From the NCBI GenBank assembly GCA_031431235.1, contig JANPDA010000029.1, forward strand, positions 1-6,858: a stretch of DNA of 6,858 nt, in the 5' to 3' direction. This DNA is from JANNSW01 sp031431235 (GTDB lineage: Bacteria; Pseudomonadota; Alphaproteobacteria; Rhizobiales; Hyphomicrobiaceae). Positions 1-5,663 of this stretch are shown one piece after another. The first letter of the stretch is position 1. Every line of letters starts with the position of its first letter. The notes beneath the pieces were generated by a model. The model did not search any database. It was not told the origin of the DNA and was given only the letters and a program-made list of their open reading frames with translations. The translations under genes were made by a program, and so were the position numbers.

Positions 1-1405
1 GGGGCAAGGCACTCGGCCACTCGCGGCCTGGGCGGGGACGGGCCTTGCGCTGGCGCTGGCCGTGCTGGCCTTCGTGCCGTGGTCGCATGCTTTCGGTTAC
101 GACTTCGTCGTGGCGGAGATGCCGGTGCTCGAGCTCGTCGCCGGGCTGATGGCGACAGGTCTGCTGGTGCCATTGTTGCCTCGGCTGGTGCGGCTCGCCG
201 GCGACGTGGCTCCGCCGGGAAAAGCACTGCTGCTCGCCGGCATGGTGCTCGTCGGCCTCGCCTTGCGGCTGGCACTGCTGGCGAGCGACCCCGCCCTCGA
301 GGACGACTATCAGCGCTACCTGCTCGACGGCGGCGCGGTCGTCGCCGGGCTCGACCCTTATGCGATCGTGCCGGCCGAGGCGCTCGATGCCGATCCGCAA
401 TCCTCGCTCGGGCGGCTCGCGACCGCCGCGGGCGACGTGCTCGAGCGGATCAATCATCCCGAGCTCTCGACCGTCTATCCCCCGGTCGCGCAAGCCGCTT
501 TCGCGCTCGCCCATCTGATCGGCCCCTATCAGCTCTGGGCCTGGCGGCTGGTCTGCCTGGCGGGCGAGATCGCTTCCCTCGCGCTGATCGTGTGGCTGTT
601 GCGACGGATCGGGCGCGATCCCCTATGGGCAGCGCTCTACTGGTGGAACCCGCTCGTCATGAAGGAGCTCGCCAACTCGGCCCACATGGAGGCGATCCTG
701 CTGCCGCTGGTGCTGGCGGCGGTTGCGCTGTTGACGCTTCGGCGGCATGCTGGCGCCGCCTTCGTGCTGGCGCTCGCGGCCGGGGTGAAACTCTGGCCGG
801 TGCTGCTGTTGCCGTTGCTGGTCGCGCCATTGCACAGGCAGCCGATCCGCCTGTTGGCGGCGCTTGCCGCATTCGTGCTGCCAGCGGCCGTCATCGCGTT
901 GCCCATGGTCGGCTCGGCCTTGGGGCCGTCATCGGGCCTGATCGCCTATGCGAGCGGCTGGAAGACCAACAGCGCGATCTTTCCGCTGATCGAAGCCCTC
1001 GTAGCACCAATCGCGGTGATCCTGCCGCCTGCCTCGCTGTTGGCGCGCGGCCTCCTCGGCGCAGTCCTGGCGGCGATCGCCTGTGCCCTCGCTTGGCGTG
1101 CCCGCGCTGCCGAGGGCGAGGCGACGATCCGAGCCGCCGCTCTGATCACAGGTGCTTTGTTCCTGCTCTCGCCCGCCCAGTTCCCCTGGTATGCCACTTG
1201 GGTGGCCGTGTTTCTGCCGTTCTTGCCATCGCCGGCATTTCTTTGGCTCGGGGTCATGATGCCGCTCTATTACGTCGCATTCCATCTGATCGCGCGCGAC
1301 CAATTGGCGACCTTCGCGTCGGTGGTCGTGCCGCTCGAATGGGCACCGATCCTGGCGCTGCTCGCGATTGGCGCCATCGCTGCCCGCACCCCAGAGCGGT
1401 GCTGA
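1..1405 (+). CDS. GT-C fold membrane glycosyltransferase, GT87/DUF2029 type (5' partial)
   Basis: An integral membrane glycosyltransferase expected to use a polyprenol-phosphate-linked sugar on the periplasmic side. The frame is open to the left edge: 20 in-frame codons, mostly hydrophobic, precede the first possible start (GTG at 62), so the true start probably lies upstream and 467 codons are visible. About ten hydrophobic segments are seen. After an early helix comes an acidic loop, EDDYQRYLLDG (visible residues 100-110), matching the conserved acidic first loop of GT-C enzymes. Next come NHPELSTVYPP (151-161), WWNP (214-217), NSAHMEA (225-231) and KLWP (263-266), motifs typical of the GT87/mannosyltransferase-like group. 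It ends in TGA 6 bp before a GT2 gene, so the two are probably one operon. The sugar and acceptor cannot be deduced. The GT-C assignment is firm; the exact family is less so. Confidence 0.8.
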   Translation, partial: GQGTRPLAAWAGTGLALALAVLAFVPWSHAFGYDFVVAEMPVLELVAGLMATGLLVPLLPRLVRLAGDVAPPGKALLLAGMVLVGLALRLALLASDPALEDDYQRYLLDGGAVVAGLDPYAIVPAEALDADPQSSLGRLATAAGDVLERINHPELSTVYPPVAQAAFALAHLIGPYQLWAWRLVCLAGEIASLALIVWLLRRIGRDPLWAALYWWNPLVMKELANSAHMEAILLPLVLAAVALLTLRRHAGAAFVLALAAGVKLWPVLLLPLLVAPLHRQPIRLLAALAAFVLPAAVIALPMVGSALGPSSGLIAYASGWKTNSAIFPLIEALVAPIAVILPPASLLARGLLGAVLAAIACALAWRARAAEGEATIRAAALITGALFLLSPAQFPWYATWVAVFLPFLPSPAFLWLGVMMPLYYVAFHLIARDQLATFASVVVPLEWAPILALLAIGAIAARTPERC

Positions 1406-1411
1406 CCGACC

Positions 1412-2131
1412 ATGCGGCACGGCAAGCGCATCGGCGTCGTCATCCCGGCCCTCGACGAGGAGCAGGCAATCGGCGTGGTGATCGGCGAGATCCCCGGCTA
1501 TGTCGACATCGTCATCGTCGCCGACAACGGCTCGCGCGATCGGACAGCGGAGTTGGCGCGGGCGGCTGGCGCGACCGTCGTCAGCGAGCCCGAGCGTGGC
1601 TATGGCGCGGCCTGCCTTGCCGGCATCGCGGCGGCCGGGCCGGTCGATATCGTCGTGTTCCTCGACGGCGACCATAGCGACCACCCCGCCCAGATGGACC
1701 GGCTGATCGATCCGATCGCCGAGGGGCGGGCCGGGCTCGTGATCGGCTCGCGCGTCCTCGGACGCGCCGAGCAAGGCTCGCTGACACCGCAGCAGCGCTT
1801 CGGCAACTGGCTCGCCTGCCGGCTGATGCGACTGGTCTGGGGCGTGCGCTACACCGATCTCGGCCCCTTCCGTGCAATCGGGAGGCAGACGCTGCAACGC
1901 CTCGGCATGCGCGATCGCAACTATGGCTGGACTGTCGAGATGCAGATCAACGCGGCCATGCTCGCAATTCCATCGATCGAGGTGCCGGTCGACTATCGCC
2001 GCCGGATCGGGCGCTCGAAGGTCTCGGGAACCGTCAAAGGTGTGGTGCTCGCCGGCACCAAAATCCTCACTGTGATCGCGCTCTCGGCGATCCGCCACGC
2101 GGCCCGCCGCCGTCAGGGGCGCGGCTGGTAG
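1412..2131 (+). CDS. Family 2 glycosyltransferase, polyprenol-phosphate sugar synthase-like
   Basis: A 239-residue GT-A fold enzyme that should transfer a sugar from a nucleotide donor, plausibly to a polyprenyl phosphate. The N-terminus has the Rossmann-like strand GVVIPALDEE (8-17), then ADNGSRDRTAEL (37-48) for nucleotide binding. The metal-binding DxD is DGD (85-87) within FLDGDHSD. Later conserved blocks are IGSR (111-114), QQRFGNWLA (127-135), YTDLGPFRAI (147-156) and VDYRRRIGRSKVSGT (193-207), the last resembling the R-x-G-x-SK-x-SG tail of DPM1-like enzymes. Only one weak hydrophobic stretch (about 209-227) is seen at the C-terminus, so it lacks the two C-terminal helices of GtrB/ArnC-type proteins. 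The ATG lies 6 bp after the upstream stop, with only a weak AGAG-containing ribosome site (1393-1399), consistent with coupled translation. The last 19 bp overlap the convergent rhodanese gene. Family is firm; substrate is unknown. Confidence 0.9.
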   Translation: MRHGKRIGVVIPALDEEQAIGVVIGEIPGYVDIVIVADNGSRDRTAELARAAGATVVSEPERGYGAACLAGIAAAGPVDIVVFLDGDHSDHPAQMDRLIDPIAEGRAGLVIGSRVLGRAEQGSLTPQQRFGNWLACRLMRLVWGVRYTDLGPFRAIGRQTLQRLGMRDRNYGWTVEMQINAAMLAIPSIEVPVDYRRRIGRSKVSGTVKGVVLAGTKILTVIALSAIRHAARRRQGRGW

Positions 2132-2703
2132 CGCGTCAGATCGCGCCGCAGCAGCAATTGCCCCCAGGTCTCGTCATAGGGATGCACGAGCTCGGTCGGC
2201 CCCCTTGCGTCAACGAGGGGCAGCGCGCGATTGTGCCAGCCGAAAATACCGCCACGCAGATTGGCGACGGCCTTGGCGCCCCGTTCGATGAGGATCGTTG
2301 CCACGCTCCGAGCCAGCTCCGAGCTGCGCTGACCGACCGAGCAGTAGAAAATGACGCGCCGGCCCTTCGCCCGATCGCCGACAGACGCGAGCACGGTCGA
2401 GAGCCACGCGCCGGGTGGCACCCGGACCGCACCTGCGATGTGGCTGACCGCGAATTCGTCGGGCTCGCGAACATCGAGCAACAGATAGTCCGATGCTGCT
2501 GGTCCGGCGAGGGCTGCGGCAAGCTCGGCCGGGGCAATCTGCTCGACATCGGGAAAACGGCTCTCGACGCGCGCTTCGACGCCGGCGAGCCCACCCGCGT
2601 CCGCGACTCCATCGGAGCCGAGGGCGATTGCCGCAATGAGAGCGGCGACCACGACCGCCGCTGCCATCGTGAGGCTTCGCGCCGTCATGGGCCGAGCGTG
2701 CAT
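2113..2703 (-). CDS. Membrane-anchored or exported rhodanese-like sulfurtransferase
   Basis: A 196-residue single-domain rhodanese. The N-terminus has arginines followed by a hydrophobic segment (about 12-29, rich in A, V, I, L). This is a signal peptide or signal anchor, with a possible signal-peptidase site after ADA (34-36), so the domain should lie outside the cytoplasm. The domain shows LLLDVREPDEF (74-84), HIAGAVRVPPG (88-98) and the active-site loop CSVGQRS with Cys121 as the expected persulfide carrier. GGIFGWHN (151-158) follows, then a short tail. Such proteins carry sulfane sulfur or act in redox chemistry; the acceptor is unknown. The frame is open upstream to 2853, but ATG 2703 was chosen because GGAGG (2712-2716) sits 8 nt before it and the signal segment then lies at the N-terminus. 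ATG at 2688 is a possible alternative. It overlaps the convergent glycosyltransferase by 19 bp. Confidence 0.88.
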   Translation of the reverse strand: MHARPMTARSLTMAAAVVVAALIAAIALGSDGVADAGGLAGVEARVESRFPDVEQIAPAELAAALAGPAASDYLLLDVREPDEFAVSHIAGAVRVPPGAWLSTVLASVGDRAKGRRVIFYCSVGQRSSELARSVATILIERGAKAVANLRGGIFGWHNRALPLVDARGPTELVHPYDETWGQLLLRRDLTRYQPRP

Positions 2704-2711
2704 TGCCAAAG

Positions 2712-2716
2712 CCTCC
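2712..2716 (-). promoter_or_regulatory. Ribosome binding site deciding the rhodanese start
   Basis: On the minus strand this reads GGAGG, 8 nt before the ATG at 2703. No comparably good site was seen for the longer frame starting at 2853. That makes 2703 the likely start and removes about 50 non-conserved N-terminal residues. Confidence 0.7.
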
Positions 2717-2741
2717 AGAGTGCAGCCGAATGGGCAAGTGA

Positions 2742-2757
2742 TGCTCCTCGAGGGGCA
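2742..2757. repeat. 16-bp near-perfect palindrome in a divergent intergenic region
   Basis: TGCTCCTC is followed directly by GAGGGGCA. Seven of eight base pairs match and the eighth is a T-G, with no spacer. It lies 39 bp upstream of the rhodanese start and 126 bp upstream of the PcfJ-like start. It could be an operator bound by a dimeric regulator of either gene, but a chance palindrome in GC-rich DNA is possible. Confidence 0.35.
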
Positions 2758-2792
2758 CTGCGTCCATTCACATTGCGGCGAGGCGACACCCT

Positions 2793-2820
2793 TTGACACC
2801 CATTGAGTTGATGCCCAAAT
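2793..2820 (+). promoter_or_regulatory. Candidate sigma-70 type promoter for the PcfJ-like gene
   Basis: A perfect TTGACA (-35) lies at 2793-2798. A weak -10 candidate, CCAAAT (2815-2820), follows at 16 bp spacing and matches three of six consensus bases. The predicted 5' leader would be about 55 nt. The -35 is good and the -10 is poor, so this is a tentative call. Confidence 0.35.
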
Positions 2821-2866
2821 CCCCTCCTGCTTTCGCCATCTTTGCTCGCCCATATCGACCGGCCGG

Positions 2867-2873
2867 GAGAGGG
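2867..2873 (+). promoter_or_regulatory. Ribosome binding site for the PcfJ-like gene
   Basis: The purine-rich GAGAGGG lies 9 nt before ATG 2883. It favours that start over the upstream in-frame TTG at 2793, which coincides with the TTGACA box, and over ATG 2811. Confidence 0.55.
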
Positions 2874-2882
2874 TGTGAGTTC

Positions 2883-4028
2883 ATGGTCAGTTTGAAGCAA
2901 TCTCCGACACGCAAGAGCTCAGGTCTCGTCGAGCCCGCTGGCGACAGCCGGGTCGACCGGTTCTGTCCGCCCTACCGCCAGGTGATCCGGATGATGACCG
3001 GCTCGGCGCCGCGCCTCGCCGAGCTCGCAGCCACGTTTCCCGGCCTCGCCTTCGCGCTGGCGACCGGCTACGGCGACAAGCGGTCCCGCGATCGCTGCTC
3101 GGCGCTGATCGAGCGCGGCCGGCCACTGAAGGATGCGGCCGAAGCGCTCGGCGTGCCCTATTGGCTGCGCAAGCTGCCACCCGAAGCCTTCACCCAACCG
3201 CTGGTCGGGCTGCCCGCTGACGAGGACATCTCGCGCCGGATCGCTAGTCATATGCCGGCCGAGAGCTGGCGCGCCGTGCCCTGGTTCCGCCGCGTGCTGC
3301 TGGCGAGCGAAATGGCTGGCCCCGAGCTGGCGCTGTGGATGGCGTGGCGTACCAAGACGGCGCCGCGCATGCGCGATCTCAATCGTTTCGTCCTGCTGTC
3401 CGCGTGGGCATGGTATTCGGGCGCGACGTCCACATTCGGGCATTCGCTGCTGCGCCAGCCATTCCTGCCGACCATCAGCTTCCGCAAGGCGATCGAGGAA
3501 GCCGATCACTGGCGCAAGCGCATCGACCTCGCTGTTGCACTCGGCGCTGGCATCCGCGATCCCTGGTACGCGGCGGCGACCGTCAACGGCTACGAGTTCG
3601 TGCCGCTCACGACCATCGGGGATTTTCTCGCCGAGGCCGCTGCCATGGACAATTGCCTCGACCAGTACGGTGAGAAGGTCAGCGAGCAGTCGACGCGCGT
3701 GTTCTCGATGCGCAAGGCCGGGCGCAGCGTCGCCGACATCGAGATCGCACCGCACGAGGACGATCCCGCCATGCCGGCGATCGAGCAGTTGCGCGGTCCG
3801 AGCAACAAGCGCGTTGGCGCCCCGGTCTGGCAGGCGGCCTATCTCTGGCTCGGCCAGCAACCGCCCCGTGCTGCCGGGACTTGCCGCCCGATGCCGGTTG
3901 CCGAAGCACGCGCGGCCGCCAAGCGCATCTGGGCCCCCTATCTGGACGCGATGGCTGGACGCCCGCACGAGCCGCTGCTGAAAGCATTCCTGAAGAGCGG
4001 CGAGGTGCTCGACCCGGAGGGCGGGTGA
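2883..4028 (+). CDS. PcfJ-like domain protein, function unknown
   Basis: A 381-residue protein, soluble by appearance, with no signal peptide or clear membrane helix. The first two thirds are helical and match nothing I recognise; they contain paired tryptophans and aromatics (W151, W155, W175, W177, W210, W228). The C-terminal third resembles the PcfJ-like domain, named after a protein of the enterococcal conjugative plasmid pCF10. It has DNCLDQYGEKV (256-266), corresponding to the H/N-C-x(2)-Y-x(2)-x block; VFSMRKAGRSVADIEI (273-288), corresponding to the 'hydrophobic-FS-hydrophobic-R' strand pair; and EQLRGPSNKRV (301-311), corresponding to the QxRGxxN block. Cys258 is the notable conserved-looking cysteine. 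The biochemical role of PcfJ domains is not established to my knowledge. No conjugation or plasmid gene is nearby, so this looks like a chromosomal relative. The gene is real by coding character, start site and the tight convergent junction with the next gene. The domain call is by motif memory only. Confidence 0.7.
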   Translation: MVSLKQSPTRKSSGLVEPAGDSRVDRFCPPYRQVIRMMTGSAPRLAELAATFPGLAFALATGYGDKRSRDRCSALIERGRPLKDAAEALGVPYWLRKLPPEAFTQPLVGLPADEDISRRIASHMPAESWRAVPWFRRVLLASEMAGPELALWMAWRTKTAPRMRDLNRFVLLSAWAWYSGATSTFGHSLLRQPFLPTISFRKAIEEADHWRKRIDLAVALGAGIRDPWYAAATVNGYEFVPLTTIGDFLAEAAAMDNCLDQYGEKVSEQSTRVFSMRKAGRSVADIEIAPHEDDPAMPAIEQLRGPSNKRVGAPVWQAAYLWLGQQPPRAAGTCRPMPVAEARAAAKRIWAPYLDAMAGRPHEPLLKAFLKSGEVLDPEGG

Positions 4029-4029
4029 G

Positions 4030-4052
4030 GCAGCGCGCCTGAGGCCTGCTGT
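4030..4052. terminator. Possible bidirectional hairpin between convergent genes
   Basis: CAGCGCGCC (4031-4039), loop TGA, GGCCTGCTG (4043-4051) form a 9-bp stem with one C-C mismatch and one G-U pair; an outer G-U pair extends it to 4030-4052. It fills most of the 31-bp gap between the PcfJ-like stop and the amidohydrolase stop. There is no T tract on either side, so intrinsic termination is only suggested. Confidence 0.3.
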
Positions 4053-4059
4053 GGCAATC

Positions 4060-5304
4060 TCACCCCGTCAACCGCCGGTCGTACTCCAATACGGCGTTGA
4101 GCAACACCTGGGCGCCAGCGCCGCATTCCTCCAGCGTCGTCGATTCCGCCTCGTTGTGACTGATGCCGCCCAGGCACGGCACGAAGATCATGGTGGTCGG
4201 CGCCACCCGCGCCACGTAGACCGCATCGTGACCCGCTCCCGATGGCAGATCGCGCGTCGTGTAGCCGGCTTTCTCAGCGCCCGCTCGCACGCAGTCGATC
4301 AGCTCGGGCGCGAACACGACGGCGGGAGATTTCCAGGTGCACTTTTCCTCGCAGGTGAGGCCCTCGGCCGCCGCGATTGGCGGCAGCGCTTTGCGGAACG
4401 CGGCCTCCATCCGGTCGAGCACGCTCTCCTCGGGGTTGCGCAGGTCGACCGAGAACACGACCTCGCCGGGCACCACGTTGGGGCTGTTCGGCCGGTTCTC
4501 GATCCGCCCGACACTGGCCACACCCGGCAGGTGCGCCATGCCGATCCGGTGGATCGCCTCGATCATGCGGGCAGCACCCAGCAGGGCGTTCTTGCGCAGC
4601 CTCATCGGGGTCGCGCCGGTATGGCTCTCCTGGCCGCGCACCGTCACCTCGTACCAGCGCATGCCCTGCACACCGCTGACGACGCCGATCATCTTGCCTT
4701 CCGCTTCCAGGATCGGACCCTGCTCGATATGCAATTCGAACATCGCCTGGAACTTGTGCGAGCCGACCGGCTCCTTGCCGCGATAGCCGATGCGCTCGAG
4801 CTCCTCGCCCAGCCTCTTGCCGTCGCGGTCCTCGCGAGAGAGCATGAACTCCTCGGTGAAGGCGCCGCCATAGACGCCCGAGGACACCATCGCCGGCTGG
4901 AAACGGGCGCCCTCCTCGTTGGTCCAGTTGACGATCATCAGCGGGGCCGTCGTCTCGTAGCCCGATTGCACGAGCGTGCGCAGCGCCTCGAGCGCGCCCA
5001 GCACGCCGAGCACGCCGTCGAACTTGCCCCCGGTCGGCTGGGTATCGAGGTGCGAGCCCATGGCGATCGGCAGGAGAGCGTTGTCGCGGCCAGGACGCAC
5101 GGCGAACATGTTGCCGACCGAGTCGACATGGACCTTGCAGCCCAGACCCTCGCATGCGGCCTTGAACCAGTCGCGCACCTGGCGGTCGTCGTCCGAGAGC
5201 GTGAGGCGTTTGATGCCGCCTTTGGGCGTTGCGCCGAACTTCGCGGTCTCCATCAGCGTATCCCAGAGTTTCTGGGGATCGATGGTGAGGTTCTCTCTGG
5301 GCAT
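4060..5304 (-). CDS. M20-family Zn-dependent amidohydrolase, N-carbamoyl-L-amino acid hydrolase/allantoate amidohydrolase type
   Basis: A 414-residue metal-dependent amidase of the hydantoinase/carbamoylase family, full length for it. Enzymes of this group split N-carbamoyl amino acids, beta-ureidopropionate or allantoate, releasing ammonia and CO2. The di-metal site is visible: GSHLDT (His85, Asp87), KFDGVLG (Asp96), TNEEG (Glu130/131), LHIEQGP (His192) and GISHNEAE (His383). The dimerisation insert includes RGQESHTGATPM (223-234). SVDLRNPE (285-292) and SGAGHDA (355-361) are the substrate-side motifs of the family. It has no signal peptide and is cytosolic. The frame is open upstream to 5538, but the extra 78 residues are Pro/Arg/Ala-rich and unlike the family, so ATG 5304 was chosen; the nearest ribosome site is a weak GAGAGA. 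It is divergent from an MttB-family gene. The choice between carbamoyl amino acid and allantoate as substrate cannot be made here. Confidence 0.92.
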   Translation of the reverse strand: MPRENLTIDPQKLWDTLMETAKFGATPKGGIKRLTLSDDDRQVRDWFKAACEGLGCKVHVDSVGNMFAVRPGRDNALLPIAMGSHLDTQPTGGKFDGVLGVLGALEALRTLVQSGYETTAPLMIVNWTNEEGARFQPAMVSSGVYGGAFTEEFMLSREDRDGKRLGEELERIGYRGKEPVGSHKFQAMFELHIEQGPILEAEGKMIGVVSGVQGMRWYEVTVRGQESHTGATPMRLRKNALLGAARMIEAIHRIGMAHLPGVASVGRIENRPNSPNVVPGEVVFSVDLRNPEESVLDRMEAAFRKALPPIAAAEGLTCEEKCTWKSPAVVFAPELIDCVRAGAEKAGYTTRDLPSGAGHDAVYVARVAPTTMIFVPCLGGISHNEAESTTLEECGAGAQVLLNAVLEYDRRLTG

Positions 5305-5347
5305 GGCGGTCTCTCGCGATCTCGGAGGGCAGCGGCGCTCGTGAACT

Positions 5348-5376
5348 CTGTAGCGCGCCGGTGCGGCCCCTGTCAC
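5348..5376 (-). promoter_or_regulatory. Candidate promoter for the amidohydrolase gene
   Basis: On the minus strand GTGACA (5376-5371) is followed after 17 bp by CTACAG (5353-5348). This is close to the alphaproteobacterial CTTGAC-N17-CTATAT pattern (five of six to TTGACA, four of six to CTATAT). A start near 5340 would give a leader of about 36 nt before ATG 5304. It is a plausible match by eye only. Confidence 0.35.
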
Positions 5377-5500
5377 GCCCGCCCAGGGGATGGACGACAG
5401 CGATACCGGATCCGGCTGATCAATTCCCGCTTTCCCGGCCGAGGGCGGGCCACCAGATCGCTCGCTTGGCCGCCGATTTGCGCCCGCACGACAGCCGGGA

Positions 5501-5526
5501 CCGAGGGCCGCGCTCCTGGGCCTCGG
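5501..5526. repeat. Hairpin-forming inverted repeat 1
   Basis: CCGAGG (5501-5506) pairs with CCTCGG (5521-5526). Inside it, after one G-G mismatch, CC (5508-5509) pairs with GG (5518-5519), leaving an 8-nt loop. It is not followed by a T tract on either strand. It touches the next hairpin. Confidence 0.35.
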
Positions 5527-5547
5527 ATAGCCGCTCATGCGGCTTCC
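5525..5547. repeat. Hairpin-forming inverted repeat 2
   Basis: GGA (5525-5527) plus AGCCGC (5529-5534) pair with GCGGCT (5539-5544) plus TCC (5545-5547). This gives nine base pairs with one bulged T (5528) and a TCAT loop. It shares its first two bases with hairpin 1, so both stems cannot be fully formed at once. Confidence 0.4.
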
Positions 5548-5605
5548 GGGGAAACGGTGAGAGAAGCGATCAACCGGAGTCTGCAGGAGCGGTCAATATG
5601 AGCGT

Positions 5606-5632
5606 TTGCAGGCAGCTCCGATCGGCTATGCT
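5606..5632 (+). promoter_or_regulatory. Candidate promoter for the MttB-family gene
   Basis: TTGCAG (5606-5611) and TATGCT (5627-5632) are separated by 15 bp; TTTGCA one base earlier gives 16 bp. The GGCTATGCT -10 region is typical of GC-rich alphaproteobacteria. Transcription would start near 5639, leaving a leader of about 25 nt before ATG 5664. This argues against the upstream ATG at 5598, which would not be in that transcript. Confidence 0.45.
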
Positions 5633-5650
5633 TGCCGCCGACCGCTGGAT

Positions 5651-5656
5651 GGAGAG
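5651..5656 (+). promoter_or_regulatory. Ribosome binding site for the MttB-family gene
   Basis: GGAGAG ends 7 nt before ATG 5664 and supports that start. A competing AGGAG (5585-5589) lies 8 nt before an in-frame ATG at 5598, which would add 22 residues. Confidence 0.6.
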
Positions 5657-5663
5657 ACGACCG

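Larger units (their letters stand above)
5305..5663. other. 359-bp divergent intergenic region
   Basis: This non-coding stretch lies between the starts of the amidohydrolase (minus) and the MttB-family gene (plus). It holds one promoter candidate for each gene, a 10-bp perfect palindrome CCGGATCCGG (5406-5415) and two adjacent hairpins (5501-5526 and 5525-5547). A second start-like signal occurs at 5585-5600. Open frames cross it on both strands, but their translations are Arg/Pro-rich and have no family likeness. The length and structure suit a shared control region, and no regulator gene is visible in the window. Confidence 0.6.

Noticed and set aside
79..1677. A 532-codon plus-strand frame overlapping both glycosyltransferases
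   Set aside because: It is extremely Arg/Ala-rich and out of frame with the motif-bearing proteins, so it is a frame shadow.
929..2098. A 389-codon minus-strand frame across the two glycosyltransferase genes
   Set aside because: It spans the junction of two well-supported plus-strand genes and its translation is low-complexity and unlike known proteins.
2704..2853. N-terminal extension of the rhodanese to 2853
   Set aside because: It would bury the signal segment inside the protein, and the strong GGAGG site points to 2703.
5305..5538. N-terminal extension of the amidohydrolase to 5538
   Set aside because: The added residues are Pro/Arg/Ala-rich and unlike the family, and the candidate promoter at 5348-5376 lies within this stretch.
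4051..5601. A 516-codon open frame on the plus strand opposite the amidohydrolase
   Set aside because: Its composition is that of a mirrored GC-rich coding frame, while the minus strand carries all metal-site motifs of the M20 amidohydrolase.
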